Shown: positions 40,429 through 50,550, counted from the stretch's first letter. The stretch is DNA of 64,000 nt from Streptacidiphilus jeojiense (GCF_000719095.1 NZ_JOEH01000018.1:103663-167662), one strand, 5' to 3'. Made by a program: numbers and translations. Notes: generated by a model not told the origin, from the letters alone.

Positions 40429-43400
40429 TCAGGGGCCGAAGTGCACGTGGCCGCCCCAGGCGATCGGGCCGGCGTCCGCGTAGACGTCCCGGGCGGCGTG
40501 GACGGCGCGGTGTACGGCCAGGGCCGGTGGGACCGGGGTGCCCGGCTGCTGCAGCGCGGTGTGGACCGCGAGGGTGACGTCCGCCGAGGTCTCGGCCAGT
40601 ACCTGCCACAACGTGCCGATGACGTGCGGGAACCCGGCGAGCTGGAAGGCCGAGCAGAGGTGGATGGCCTCGTCCTCGGTCTCCTCGCCGGGCACCGCCG
40701 TCTCGCAGGCGGCCAGGAAGGCCAGCCAGGCCTTCGGCAGGTCCTGGCCGGCGATGTCGGCGAAGCGCAGCGGGCCGTCGTGGAGCCGGAGGAAACTGTC
40801 CGCCGGGGAGTCCGGGTCGGCCCGGCCGTGGCAGCTGAAGTGGACCACGGCGCAGTCCGGGAGGTGGTCCAGCACCGCGCGCCGGGTCGCCGCGGGGCCG
40901 GTCAGCCGGATCGCGTCGGCCAAAGGCGCGGGGATTCCCCGCCCCGGGGCCACCACCAGGGCGGGACCGGAGCCCCTGGCCGGTGTGCGGCCCAGATCGC
41001 GGGCCAGCGCCCGCAGGGTGGCCGAGTAGGAGGAGACCACCCGGTCCAGTACGGTCCTCGGCCGGCCCTGCTCGCGGTGGTGGCCTGCGGCGTGCAGCGG
41101 CAGCAGGCTGAGCGCGCCGGTCGGGATCCACCACACCCGGCCCTCCGCGCCGCCGGCGCCGCGGTGGCCCAGACGCTCCAGCACCGGGCCGGCGAGCACG
41201 TCCCAGAGCCACTCGGTCATCTCGTGCGCGTCGTCCACGGCCGTGGCGGTGGGGTTCTCGACGGCTTCCAGGAAGCGGCGGGCCCGACCGAGGGCGTCGT
41301 CGTGGGTCAGCTCGGGCAGGCGCAGCGACTGCACGCCCTGCGCGGTGAGGATGAGCGCGTCGCAGCGGCTGTCGTCCAGATTGATGCTGACGGCCGCGCC
41401 GTCGCCGAGCAGGGGGCGCAGTCGGTCCAGGTCGGTGGGCGGGTACAGCGTGCGCACCGCGGGATCGGTCAGCAGTTCCCGGTTGGCCCGGGCGCGCCGC
41501 CGCCGCGCCGCGCCGTCCTCCGTCGCCTCCGCCGAACCGGGCGGTGGGGCGGCAGTGAACGAGGCGTCAGTCGCCCGTCCGTCCTCGAAGGAGGCGCGAA
41601 TCAGCGCGTGGTAGCGCTCGGCCTGCTCCACGGGCAGCCGCTCGGCCTCCGAACGCATCCCCCAGGCCGGGGCGAGCAGGATGCCCCGGCCCCGGTCCAG
41701 CGCGGCCAGGGCGAGATCGGGCCGGTCCCGTTCCAGTTGGACGGCGCAGGCCGCGGCGGCCAGCCCGGAGAACTTCTTGATCTGCAGCTCCCGGCTCTCC
41801 CAGCCCAGCAGTGTCGGCTCGGTCAGCGGCCCCAGCAGGTCCAGCGCCAGGTCCAGGCATTCGGCGGCGTCGTCCCAGAGCCGGCGTTCCGCTGCCAGCA
41901 CACCGCCGTCGGCCGCCGCCAGGGCCCGCACCAGGATCGGGGCCCCGGTGGTCCTGGCGGCGTCGCGGTAGGCGGACACCGCGCGGGACAGCGCGGCGGG
42001 GTCCGCCTCGTAGCGGTGGTGGGCCTCGGCGACCATGCCCAGGACCAGCAGGGCGCGGGCGCGCACCGCGTCGTGTCCGGGCTGTTCTGGGACGGCCGCC
42101 TCCGCCGCGCGGTACGCCGCGTCACGCGCGTCGGCGGAGTCGGGGATCGGTAGCGCCCAGGGGTTGTGGTTGTGCTCGTAGACCAGGTGCCGGACGTTGG
42201 CGAGGTTCAGCCGGGCCCCGGTCAGGTGGGCGCGGTCGGGGTCGAGGGCGACCGCCCGTTCGGCGGCCGCCAGGGCCTGGGCGAGGTCGTCGGTGCGGTC
42301 GTGGTCGGTCAGGTAGCGCAGCCGCAGCACGTAGGCGAGATTGCTGAGCAGGGCGTCGAGGTCGGGGGAGCCTTCGGCCGTGAGATCCACCGCCCGCCGC
42401 ACCGCGTCGACGGCGCGGTCCAGCAGGTCCGGTTCCTCGGTGCGCTGGTTCAGTTGGACCAGCAGGTTGGCCTGGGCGGTGAGGTAGGACGGCATCCGGG
42501 GATGGGCTGCGGGTGTCCTGGACACCGCCGCGGTCACGGCCCGCACGGCCTCGTCCAGGTCCGCCAACTCCCCGTGCAGCAGGTACCGCTGGGCGAGGGC
42601 GTTGGCCAGGTGCAGTTCCGGCGCCCCCTGGCTGCCGATGACCACGGCGGACGCCTCGACGGACGCCCGGGCGGCTTCGACAGCGTCGTCCTGGCCGCTG
42701 TCGTCCCGGCCGCCGCCCCGCAGCGACCGGATGCGCAGCGCCTCGGCCAGCAGTGAGCGGGCATGCGCCGCCCGGACGCCTTCGGGCGGCAGGAGTGCCA
42801 GAGCGGCGTTCAGCGTGGCGACGCCCCGGTCCAGGTCGTCCTCGGAACCGGTCCGCTCGCCGCGGGTGGCCAGCAGCACGCCGAGGTTCACCAGGTAGAC
42901 CGGTGCCTGCGGGTCATCGTCGGCCACCGTCCCGGCGACCTGGTCCATCAGCTCGACCGCCCGGTCCAGGCTCTCGATGTCCCCGGTGGTCCCGAACCAC
43001 AGGTGCAGCGCCCCGGCCAGGTCGTTGGCGATGCCGAGCTGCGCCGAGGGGTCCCTGCTCCCGGACAGGGCGGCCACCAGCAGCCCCAGCGCCCGTTCGA
43101 GGTCCGGCCGCCCGCGGCCGGCCCGGTAGCCGGCGGTCAGGATGACGCCGAGGGACGCCTGCGCGTCCGCCCTCGCGGACACCGGGCCCTGGGCGATCAC
43201 CTGCTCGGCGAGGTCCGCCGCGCGATCGAGGTCTCCCGTCCCGTCCCCGTCCCCGTCTCCAGCGCCGGGCTGTGCCGGGACCTGGGCCCGGAGCCGGTAG
43301 CCATGGGCCAGCGCCAGCAGCAAGGCGCTGTCCGCATCCTCCCCCGTCTGCGGTGAACCGCCGCGCAGTTCCTCGCCGATGGCGATGGCCGCGGCCAGGT

Positions 43401-43677
43401 CGGACAGGTCGGTGCCCAGGCTCTCGAATCGGTCGACGAGCGCGGTCATCAGGTCGAGGGCCAGCGACCGGGTCGCTGCGGACCGGCTCGGGCACCGGGA
43501 CTGGGCGGTCTGATAGGCCGTCAGCACCACATCCAGATCCCGGGGTTCGGCACTCCGCTCAAAGGCGTCGAAGAAGTGACGCACCATTCCCCAGACGATG
43601 TCGTACAGGGCCGATTCCTGGTCCACTGGCGCCTCCCCCGATCCGGACGCCTCGCGCCGAGGTCGCTGATGTTCCAT
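40429..43677 (-). CDS. TPR-repeat CHAT-domain protease (CATRA system)
   Basis: A protein of about 1082 residues. Residues 60-720 are helical TPR-like repeats (for example VYLVNLGVLLATRGERTGSE, LDALLSNLAYVLRLRYL). The C-terminal CHAT domain has the caspase-like dyad: His in CAVVHFSCHGRAD and Cys in WLAFLAACETAVPG. It should be a cysteine protease activated by a partner or by a signal bound to the repeats. It is divergent, 46 bases away, from a small protein and a membrane protein resembling CATASP and CATRA of the CATRA conflict systems. Two adjacent ATGs (43680, 43677) follow AGAGG; the second has better spacing. The target protein is unknown. Confidence 0.85.
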   Translation of the reverse strand: MEHQRPRREASGSGEAPVDQESALYDIVWGMVRHFFDAFERSAEPRDLDVVLTAYQTAQSRCPSRSAATRSLALDLMTALVDRFESLGTDLSDLAAAIAIGEELRGGSPQTGEDADSALLLALAHGYRLRAQVPAQPGAGDGDGDGTGDLDRAADLAEQVIAQGPVSARADAQASLGVILTAGYRAGRGRPDLERALGLLVAALSGSRDPSAQLGIANDLAGALHLWFGTTGDIESLDRAVELMDQVAGTVADDDPQAPVYLVNLGVLLATRGERTGSEDDLDRGVATLNAALALLPPEGVRAAHARSLLAEALRIRSLRGGGRDDSGQDDAVEAARASVEASAVVIGSQGAPELHLANALAQRYLLHGELADLDEAVRAVTAAVSRTPAAHPRMPSYLTAQANLLVQLNQRTEEPDLLDRAVDAVRRAVDLTAEGSPDLDALLSNLAYVLRLRYLTDHDRTDDLAQALAAAERAVALDPDRAHLTGARLNLANVRHLVYEHNHNPWALPIPDSADARDAAYRAAEAAVPEQPGHDAVRARALLVLGMVAEAHHRYEADPAALSRAVSAYRDAARTTGAPILVRALAAADGGVLAAERRLWDDAAECLDLALDLLGPLTEPTLLGWESRELQIKKFSGLAAAACAVQLERDRPDLALAALDRGRGILLAPAWGMRSEAERLPVEQAERYHALIRASFEDGRATDASFTAAPPPGSAEATEDGAARRRRARANRELLTDPAVRTLYPPTDLDRLRPLLGDGAAVSINLDDSRCDALILTAQGVQSLRLPELTHDDALGRARRFLEAVENPTATAVDDAHEMTEWLWDVLAGPVLERLGHRGAGGAEGRVWWIPTGALSLLPLHAAGHHREQGRPRTVLDRVVSSYSATLRALARDLGRTPARGSGPALVVAPGRGIPAPLADAIRLTGPAATRRAVLDHLPDCAVVHFSCHGRADPDSPADSFLRLHDGPLRFADIAGQDLPKAWLAFLAACETAVPGEETEDEAIHLCSAFQLAGFPHVIGTLWQVLAETSADVTLAVHTALQQPGTPVPPALAVHRAVHAARDVYADAGPIAWGGHVHFGP

Positions 43678-43723
43678 CATGTACCTCTGACAGCTGATCA
43701 GTCGGCGGAGCAGAGGGCTGCGA

Positions 43724-44059
43724 GTGGCGATCCGGGAAGACAGACTACGGGCGGCGGCACGGCGGTTGGAGCTGATCCGCACGGACTGGTCGATGCCGCT
43801 GCCGCGCTGGACGGCGCTGCCCGAGCCGTTGTCCGCGCTGGACTCGGCGCTCGCGGCGGACGATCCGGCGGCCTTCGACCGGGCGCTGGGATGGCTGACC
43901 AATCGCGGCCCGGTGCTGCTGGAGGGCGACCTGCCCGCCGCTGCCGCCGAGGCGGGGGCGACGGAGGAGGTCCTGGCGGTCCTGGTCCCGTTGCTGGACC
44001 GGCTGACCGAGCGGATCCCCGGACCGCCGCCGGGTCCGGCTCCGGCGCCGGCCCGGTGA
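43724..44059 (+). CDS. small CATRA-associated protein (CATASP-like)
   Basis: A 111-residue, mostly helical protein: RLRAAARRLELIRTDWSMPL, then SALDSALAADDPAAFDRALG and a Pro-rich end (IPGPPPGPAPAPAR). Size, helical pattern and position directly before a CATRA-like gene fit the CATRA-associated small protein family; sequence identity to that family was not measured. GTG at 43724 follows AGAGGG. It overlaps the next gene by four bases (GTGA) and is divergent from the TPR-CHAT protease. A role as regulator or substrate of the protease is inference. Confidence 0.6.
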   Translation: MAIREDRLRAAARRLELIRTDWSMPLPRWTALPEPLSALDSALAADDPAAFDRALGWLTNRGPVLLEGDLPAAAAEAGATEEVLAVLVPLLDRLTERIPGPPPGPAPAPAR

Positions 44060-45573
44060 CGGCCGCCGGGGTCCACCGGCCCGCGCTGGTGGCGCACCTG
44101 TTCCTGCGGACCGACCGGGTGGCCGAACCGGGTTCCGAGGCCCGTGCCCTGCTGGAGCGGTGGTGGTCGGCCGGCGACCGGCTGGGCATGGACGACGCGC
44201 TGCCGCCGTGGCCGGACCGGCTGCCTGCGACGGCCGCGGGTGACCGGCCGGACCAGCCCCGGATCGTGGCCGCACGTCAGCAGCGGGTCCCCGGTGCGCA
44301 CCGGATCATGCTGGTGATCGCCTACTACGACGTGACGGCGGTGTCCGTGCTGCTCGCGCCCAACGACGACGCGGTCGGCTGGCGGGACCTGACCGAATCC
44401 TGGCAGCGGCTGGGCCCGGGCACCGTGCCGACCGGGACCGCGGGGCTGCTCGGGGCCGCAGAGCTGCTGCTGGGCACGGTGTCCGACGCCATCGCCGCCG
44501 CACCGCTCACCGCAGCGACCGCCCGGAGCCTGGGCGCGCGCCTGCCCGTGGACCTGGCACCGTCGGCCCCGGGGATCGCGGCCGACGCGTTCCGGGCCGG
44601 ACCCGGTGGCCGGTTCCCGCTCTGGGAGCTGACACCCCCCTCGGCGCATCCGGAGCGGCGGCGGCTGCTGGTCCTGGCGGGCACCGCCGACGAGCCGGCG
44701 CTGAGCCGCTGGGCCTGGCAGGGGAACGCCGCCGGGGCGGCGCCCGCAACGCTGATCCTGCTGCACAGCGCCCGGCTGCGGGACCAGTGCGCCCTGCTGC
44801 GGCAGGAGCTGCCGGACCTGGACGGTCTGACCCGCCGCGTGGAGGGCGCCTGCGACGCCTCGACCGACCTGCTGAGCTCCGCCCCGCCCGGACCGGTGCC
44901 GGTGGCCCGGCTGGCTGCCGCCGAGGCCGCGCTCAGCGAACTGCGGACCGGGCGCAGCGGCATCATCCGCTCCCTGGCGCTGATGGCGAGCCTGGACGCC
45001 ACGCTCGCGGCCTGCGAGCAGAACGTGACGGCCGTCGGGGCCTCGGCCGGCGCCCTGCTCGACGGTGACCTGCGGTTGGCGCGCTGGGCGCGGGAGCAAC
45101 TGGCGGCGACCCGGGCCGGCCTCACCGCCGCCGCCGAGCGGGCCGCCGAGTGCGCCGAGCGCCTGTCCACCGCGGTCGAGCGCGCCGACCGCACCCGCCG
45201 CGACCAGCTCTCGCTGTTGCAGACCTCGATCGTCGGGGCGCTGCTGATGGCGCTGACGGCCGCTCAGGCGCTGCAGTACACACTGCAGTTGCCCCGACCG
45301 GTCCGACCTGCCCTGATCGCGTTCCTGACGCTGGCCGCGCTGGTCCTGCCGATGCTCATCCTGCCCCGGCGCACCGCGATCGGCCTGCGGGCGCAGAGCC
45401 GGGTCACCGACACCGCCCTGTTCACCGCGGCGGGTGCGGCCACGGCGTGGCTGCTGTCCGCCGTGCTCTGGTCCGCCCTGCACGGAACACCGACGCCGGT
45501 GCAGACCCTGGCGGCCGTCGGCCTGGGCGCGGCCCTCGGCGGCGGACTGCGCTGGCGGCTGCTGCGGCCCTGA
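44056..45573 (+). CDS. CATRA-domain membrane protein
   Basis: A 505-residue protein. The N-terminal soluble part (PALVAHLFLRTDRVAEPGSE, HRIMLVIAYYDVTAVSVLLA) resembles the CATRA N-terminal domain of caspase/TPR-associated conflict systems. The middle (about 260-390) is a long helical or coiled segment (LDATLAACEQNVTAVGASAG, AERAAECAERLSTAVERADR). The last 120 residues hold three or four transmembrane helices (TSIVGALLMALTAAQALQYT, PALIAFLTLAALVLPMLIL, LFTAAGAATAWLLSAVLW). A plausible effector is a membrane protein released or opened after cleavage by the CHAT protease. Family match is by pattern, so moderate confidence. Confidence 0.65.
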   Translation: MTAAGVHRPALVAHLFLRTDRVAEPGSEARALLERWWSAGDRLGMDDALPPWPDRLPATAAGDRPDQPRIVAARQQRVPGAHRIMLVIAYYDVTAVSVLLAPNDDAVGWRDLTESWQRLGPGTVPTGTAGLLGAAELLLGTVSDAIAAAPLTAATARSLGARLPVDLAPSAPGIAADAFRAGPGGRFPLWELTPPSAHPERRRLLVLAGTADEPALSRWAWQGNAAGAAPATLILLHSARLRDQCALLRQELPDLDGLTRRVEGACDASTDLLSSAPPGPVPVARLAAAEAALSELRTGRSGIIRSLALMASLDATLAACEQNVTAVGASAGALLDGDLRLARWAREQLAATRAGLTAAAERAAECAERLSTAVERADRTRRDQLSLLQTSIVGALLMALTAAQALQYTLQLPRPVRPALIAFLTLAALVLPMLILPRRTAIGLRAQSRVTDTALFTAAGAATAWLLSAVLWSALHGTPTPVQTLAAVGLGAALGGGLRWRLLRP

Positions 45574-45717
45574 CTGCACAACGCCCCGTCGTACCAGACA
45601 CATTCAGGACATCAAGCGGACCAAAACAGACCTGATCACAGCCTGACATAGCTACCATACGGAGCGTATCGGCAGGTGGCAGGCACCGGTCGAACCGTCC
45701 TGGGGGGGTCGTGCACC

Positions 45718-48036
45718 ATGGTTCTGCGCGAAGACAGTTACGAGGAGCAGCGGGGAAGAGACGTCGTCGACCTGATCGGACAGGTCCTGCAGAACTTCTC
45801 CCAGGCCAAGCAGATGGAACTGGCGTGGAGCCGGAACCTCAACGGGCACGAGGGATCCGTGCAGGCCATGGAGCACCAGCTGGAGGCCGTGCGCGAGGGG
45901 GAGCTGCGGATGGCCGTGGTCGCCCCGATGAAGGCCGGCAAGTCGACGCTGGTGAACTCCATCGTGGGCTACGAGTTCCTGCCCGCCCGGGCGGCCGCCA
46001 TGACCACCCTGCCCACCCGGATCGTGCTGGAACGGCAGGCCACCGACACCGAGTTGTCCAATCGCGAGCCGTTCTCCCCGCGACTGACGATCACTCCGGC
46101 CGACGAGGCGCAGTTCCGCAAGCTGATCTCCTCGCTGCGCAAGGAGCTGCGGGAGCGCGGGCCCGAGATCATCGAGAAGCGCCCCTACCTCGCCGACCTG
46201 GTGCAGCGGATCACCTCGGGCCAGGACGTCGGCCTCAAGCGGACCTGCACCGGGCGCGAGGCGGTCCAGATCACCCTGCTGCTGTTGAACGACCTGGTCC
46301 GGCTCGCCGCTCTGGTCTTCGGGAACAGCGGCACCTTCCAGCTCTCCGACGTCCCGGTGATCCGCACCTCGTACTGGTCCCCGGACCTCGAAGCGAGCGA
46401 GGGCCCGGGGCGGCTGGTGGTGATCGACACTCCCGGACCGGACGAGGAGGACCTGTCCGCGATGCTCGGCGCGGTGGTCCGCACCCAGCTGACCGAGAGT
46501 CACATCGTCCTGGTCGTACTGGACTACACCAAGATGGGCGGCCACTCCGACGCCCAGATCCGCACCCTGATGCAGCCGACCCTGGACATCATCGGGACGG
46601 AGAAGCTCTACGCCGTGGTCAACAAGATCGACCAGCGCAAGCACGACACCGACCTCGACCCGGACGGCATCCGCAGCTCGGCGGCCGCCAATCTCGGTCT
46701 GACGGACCAGGCGGCGCACGAACGGGTGTTCACCGCGTCCGCCGAGTGGGCGCTGCGCGCGGTGCGGGTGCTGGCCGACCTGCGCGGCGGCCAGGTGCCG
46801 GCGCCGGCCGAGAGCGACAACGCGGTCCAACTCCTCAAGGTGGCGTCGCCGTTGTACTGGCAGGACGAGCTCGAGGACCTGGACCTGCACCGGCTGGAGA
46901 AGATGGCCCGGCGCGCCTGGAAACTCAGCGAGATGAACACGCTGCTCGGTTCGGCCATCGCCGGGCTGCGGGCCCGGGCGCTGCCGCTGGCGCTGGAGGC
47001 GGCGCTGCTCAAGGCGGCCGGGGAAGTCGCCGACCTGCTGGCAGCGATCGCCGCCCGGCGGGATCTGATCGGCCGCAAGTCGGACACGCTCACCCAGGCC
47101 GCGGCACAGATCGCGGACGAGATGACGGTGATCGGCACCTTCCGCGACAGCGTGGCTCCCCCCGACGCGATCGTGAAGCGCCTGCGGGCGCAAGTGGACA
47201 GCCTCCTGGACACGGCCACGGATTCCGGACGCACCATCACCCAGCGGCTGCGGGACGGGATCAGGCGTGAGGCGGCCAGCGACGGCGGCCTCACCGGAAT
47301 GGTGCGGAAGATCTTCCGGGTTCGCGGCGACGACACCCTGGAGTTCGACTCGGAGGACGCGGCCAACTACTTCATCCACGCCCACACCGTGCAACCGCGC
47401 CGGGAGTTGGAGGACGCCCTGGCCACCGCGCGGAGCAGGATCGAGTCGACCCTGCGCGACTCCACGCTCCAGTACGTCAAGGCCGAGCGGGCGAAGGTCC
47501 AGCCCATCGTGCAGCGAGCCGCGGACCGGCTCAAGGCAGAGTTCGACATCGACTTCGCGGTTCCCGACCTGAGCCTGCCCACCGGTTCTGTCTCGGCGAC
47601 GACCGCCCTCGAGAGCGAGACCCGCACCACCCAGCGCCAGGAGGAACGCGAGGTCCACCGGCGCTCGTACCGCACCATGTGGCTCTGGAAGACCACCTTC
47701 ACCGAGACGGTCAGCGTGGACGTCACCGACACCACCTACCTGGTGCGGGCCGACGCCCTGGCGAAGGCCCTGCGGGACTCCTACACCGCGCAGGTGAACG
47801 GCATCCGGACCAGCCTGGGCAGCCATGTGTCCCAGGTCCTGGTGGACCAGATCAACGAGTACTACGACAACGTGGAGGCGTTCCTGCAGCGCTACCGGGA
47901 CATCCTGGACCAGTCCTCCCAGGACAACGCCCTCCAGGAGCAGGAGCAGTCGGACCTGCGCCGGGAGCTGGAGGTGTTCCACGCCGCCGTCGACGGCCTG
48001 CGCCGCGACATCGAGAGCCAGCTCCGTGCGGCGTGA
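45718..48036 (+). CDS. dynamin-like GTPase (first of pair)
   Basis: A 772-residue large GTPase. Walker A is APMKAGKST at 69-77, switch II is DTPGPDE at 237-243 and the guanine motif is NKID at 302-305. The remainder is helical with coiled-coil stretches, as in bacterial dynamin-like proteins, and KTTFTETVSVDVTDTTYLV lies near residue 660. Such proteins bind and remodel membranes. ATG at 45718 follows a run of seven G residues nine bases upstream. It is the first gene of a coupled operon with a second dynamin, an RdcB-like protein and a patatin. Streptomyces DynA/DynB, which act in sporulation septation, are the alternative, but this neighbourhood is different. Confidence 0.88.
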   Translation: MVLREDSYEEQRGRDVVDLIGQVLQNFSQAKQMELAWSRNLNGHEGSVQAMEHQLEAVREGELRMAVVAPMKAGKSTLVNSIVGYEFLPARAAAMTTLPTRIVLERQATDTELSNREPFSPRLTITPADEAQFRKLISSLRKELRERGPEIIEKRPYLADLVQRITSGQDVGLKRTCTGREAVQITLLLLNDLVRLAALVFGNSGTFQLSDVPVIRTSYWSPDLEASEGPGRLVVIDTPGPDEEDLSAMLGAVVRTQLTESHIVLVVLDYTKMGGHSDAQIRTLMQPTLDIIGTEKLYAVVNKIDQRKHDTDLDPDGIRSSAAANLGLTDQAAHERVFTASAEWALRAVRVLADLRGGQVPAPAESDNAVQLLKVASPLYWQDELEDLDLHRLEKMARRAWKLSEMNTLLGSAIAGLRARALPLALEAALLKAAGEVADLLAAIAARRDLIGRKSDTLTQAAAQIADEMTVIGTFRDSVAPPDAIVKRLRAQVDSLLDTATDSGRTITQRLRDGIRREAASDGGLTGMVRKIFRVRGDDTLEFDSEDAANYFIHAHTVQPRRELEDALATARSRIESTLRDSTLQYVKAERAKVQPIVQRAADRLKAEFDIDFAVPDLSLPTGSVSATTALESETRTTQRQEEREVHRRSYRTMWLWKTTFTETVSVDVTDTTYLVRADALAKALRDSYTAQVNGIRTSLGSHVSQVLVDQINEYYDNVEAFLQRYRDILDQSSQDNALQEQEQSDLRRELEVFHAAVDGLRRDIESQLRAA

Positions 48037-49522
48037 ACCGTCGGGGCTGACCGCCAGGCCGCTGCCCCCGTCGATGCCCGCGCGCTGGGTGTACGCCCTC
48101 AGCGCCCTGCACACCGCGGCCCGGGACGCGCTCGGGCTGCCCTTCGGCGGGGCGCCTCCGCTGCCACCGGACACCGCCGCGCAGCTGCGGGCGCTGCTGC
48201 CGTCACTGCGCGAGGCGCCGGCCGGACGGCTGGAGTACCGCGTGCCGTTGATCGCCCCGATGAAGGCGGGGAAGTCGACGCTGATCAACGCGCTGCTGTG
48301 CCAGGACCTGCTGCCTGCCCGCGGCCCGGCCATGACCATCCTGCCGACGCAGGTGGTGCCGGTGACCCGGCAGGGCACCCCGGAGCCCGTGCTGACCTTC
48401 ACGGACGCCACCGTCGCCGTCCTGGCCGACATCGCCGGACGGCTGGCCGCCCCGGACCGGCGGTCCGCACTGGCCGCCGCGGTGAAACGGTCCCCGCAGC
48501 TCGCGCAGGTCGCCACGGCGATCGGCGGCGGGCCGCGGCCGGCCCCCGAAGCGCACCGGTCGGGAACCCGCGCCGTGCGCCGGGGACTGGCCGAGACCAA
48601 CGACCTGCTCCGGCTGGCGCTGTCGGTGCTCCAGGACTCGGCGCTGCCCCTGATCCAGCTGCTGCGCGCACCCGAGGTGGTGGTCCCGGTGCCCTGGCTG
48701 GAGCGGGAACCGGTCGGCGGCTGGCTGGTCCTGGTGGACACGCCGGGACCGGACGAGAACCTGCTGCCCGGTGTGCTGAACGGATTCGTGGCCGCCGAGG
48801 TGGTCAGGGCCCACGAACTGCTGCTGGTGGCGGACGCCACCCGGATGGAGGCGAGCGCCGAGGCCTCGGTGGCGCGTCTGGTCGACGAGGCGCTGGTGTG
48901 GCCGGGCCGCACCGGGGTGCGGGTGGTGGTCAACCGGGTCGACATGGTGCCGCACCTGGAGTCCACCCCGGCCGGCCGGATCGCCCAGCCCCCCTCCGCG
49001 GAACTGCGCTCGGTGCTGCGCAGGCTCACCCCGGCCAGGTCGACGGCCGAGCGGACCGCGGACCCGGCCGACCACGCGGTGTGCACCGCGGCCCGGCAGG
49101 CGCTGGAGGCGGCCACCGTGCTCTGGCCGGACCCGAACCCCGACCCGGACGCGGCGGATCCGTCCGGATCGGCCCGGTCCGCGTTCCTGCGCACCCTGTT
49201 CCCCCTGGACGCCGACGGCGAGCAGCCGCCGGCCCGGGACCCCGGCTGGGTCAGGGACCGCGCCTCGGACGCCTGGCGCCGCTCGGGCGTGCCGTATCTG
49301 CTGGACTCGTTCCTCGGCGCCTGCGCGGAGGAGCCGGGACGGATGGCCGTGCGCGTCCTGCTCGACCGGCTCACCCAGGCCGTCGGAACACCCGACCCGG
49401 CCGTCGCGGTCACCCTGCCGCGGAAACCCCTGGACGTACTGGCCCTGCGCAAGGAATCCGTGCGGGCGCTGGTCCAGGGCCCGGACAGCACACCCGGTAC
49501 AGACTGGAGCGCGACAGGATGA
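48026..49522 (+). CDS. dynamin-like GTPase (second of pair)
   Basis: A 498-residue GTPase. Walker A APMKAGKST (78-86) is identical to that of the preceding protein, switch II is DTPGPDEN (238-245) and the guanine motif is NRVD (303-306). It is shorter than its partner, with little of the C-terminal stalk, so it may work as a hetero-oligomer with it. The GTG at 48026 overlaps the previous gene by 11 bases; an ATG at 48074 is another possible start. The stop overlaps the next gene (ATGA). Confidence 0.85.
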   Translation: MRREPSGLTARPLPPSMPARWVYALSALHTAARDALGLPFGGAPPLPPDTAAQLRALLPSLREAPAGRLEYRVPLIAPMKAGKSTLINALLCQDLLPARGPAMTILPTQVVPVTRQGTPEPVLTFTDATVAVLADIAGRLAAPDRRSALAAAVKRSPQLAQVATAIGGGPRPAPEAHRSGTRAVRRGLAETNDLLRLALSVLQDSALPLIQLLRAPEVVVPVPWLEREPVGGWLVLVDTPGPDENLLPGVLNGFVAAEVVRAHELLLVADATRMEASAEASVARLVDEALVWPGRTGVRVVVNRVDMVPHLESTPAGRIAQPPSAELRSVLRRLTPARSTAERTADPADHAVCTAARQALEAATVLWPDPNPDPDAADPSGSARSAFLRTLFPLDADGEQPPARDPGWVRDRASDAWRRSGVPYLLDSFLGACAEEPGRMAVRVLLDRLTQAVGTPDPAVAVTLPRKPLDVLALRKESVRALVQGPDSTPGTDWSATG

Positions 49523-50550
49523 CCACGACCACCGATGTGTCGAGAATCGCGCAGGAACTGCCGCCGATCGCCGACCGGGCGCTACTGGAGCTCGCCAACT
49601 CCCTGGTGGTGGCCGACGACCTCAACGCGTTCCGCCGCGAGCAGTCGGCGATCGGCGGCATCGTCGCCCGGATCACCGGAAGCGACCGCAAGCGGGCGCT
49701 GCTGACCGAGCGGGCCCTCACCGACGGCCAGCGGGCCCTGGTCAGCTGGCTCACCGAGGTCTCCGGCCACGTCACGGTGACGGACCTGGCCGTCGCCGAG
49801 GTCGCCAGGCACGTCCAGGAGACCCGACGCCGCATCGACCGCACCGCCGACCGGGCCGCGGCCCAACTCGGCGAGCTCGCCGAAGTGGTGGCCATGATCG
49901 CCGAAGCCTGCGAGGAACGGATCGGCTCCCTGGACGCCCGGGTCTCCGCGCTGGAGGAGGCGCAGCTGATGCTGCACCTGCGCCTGGACGCCGACTCGGC
50001 GTTCGAACTCGCGCTGGAGCGCTGGTCGGCCGGACGGACCTACCCGGGTCTGCCCTGGATCCTGCAGATCGTGCTGCTGGCCGGAGAGATCGCCCAGGGA
50101 CCTGCCGGGCGCTACGCCCGGCTCAACGGCACCGACACCGTCAGCGACCGGCTGGTGCACCGGATCCTGGCCTCGCCGCGGTCCGCAGCGGTACTGGAGC
50201 GCCCGGGGATCGTCATCACCCGCATGATCGACGACGACTGCCGGGACGCGCCGGACGCCGGGCGGCTGCGACTCGTCGCGGAGATCCTGGGCGCCGGGCT
50301 GCAACCCGGGCTCGCCCCGGAACTGGGCCCGCTGGTCTCCATGGTGGCGAACGCCACCGAGCTGTGGACACGTCCCGACTCCGAGCGTCCGCCCGAACCG
50401 GCCGCAGCGGCACGCGAGTTGGCCATTCGGCGGCCCGGCTGGGTGCCGCGCACCAGCGACCCCTACTCGCTGGTGGAGCGCGTCGTCCGCGAGCAGGCCG
50501 AGGCGGCGCGGAAGCGTCGCGACGCACTGGCAGCGGAGCAGCAGTCATGA
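49519..50550 (+). CDS. helical dynamin-associated protein (RdcB/YjcZ-like?)
   Basis: A 343-residue, mainly helical soluble protein. It has coiled-coil-like stretches (HVQETRRRIDRTADRAAAQL, GSLDARVSALEEAQLMLHLR) and a conserved-looking YPGLPWILQIVLLAGEIAQG. It sits directly after dynamin-like genes, as YjcZ (RdcB) follows YjdA/CrfC (RdcA) in Escherichia coli, and its size is similar. The family link is therefore suggested by context and fold pattern, not proven. ATGA overlaps join it to the genes on both sides. It may act as adaptor for the dynamins. Confidence 0.5.
   Translation: MTTTTDVSRIAQELPPIADRALLELANSLVVADDLNAFRREQSAIGGIVARITGSDRKRALLTERALTDGQRALVSWLTEVSGHVTVTDLAVAEVARHVQETRRRIDRTADRAAAQLGELAEVVAMIAEACEERIGSLDARVSALEEAQLMLHLRLDADSAFELALERWSAGRTYPGLPWILQIVLLAGEIAQGPAGRYARLNGTDTVSDRLVHRILASPRSAAVLERPGIVITRMIDDDCRDAPDAGRLRLVAEILGAGLQPGLAPELGPLVSMVANATELWTRPDSERPPEPAAAARELAIRRPGWVPRTSDPYSLVERVVREQAEAARKRRDALAAEQQS

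Noticed and set aside
45718..49522. Streptomyces sporulation dynamins DynA/DynB
   Set aside because: Tandem dynamins are similar in kind, but these are coupled to a patatin and an RdcB-like gene and lie in a conflict-system island. Not fully excluded.
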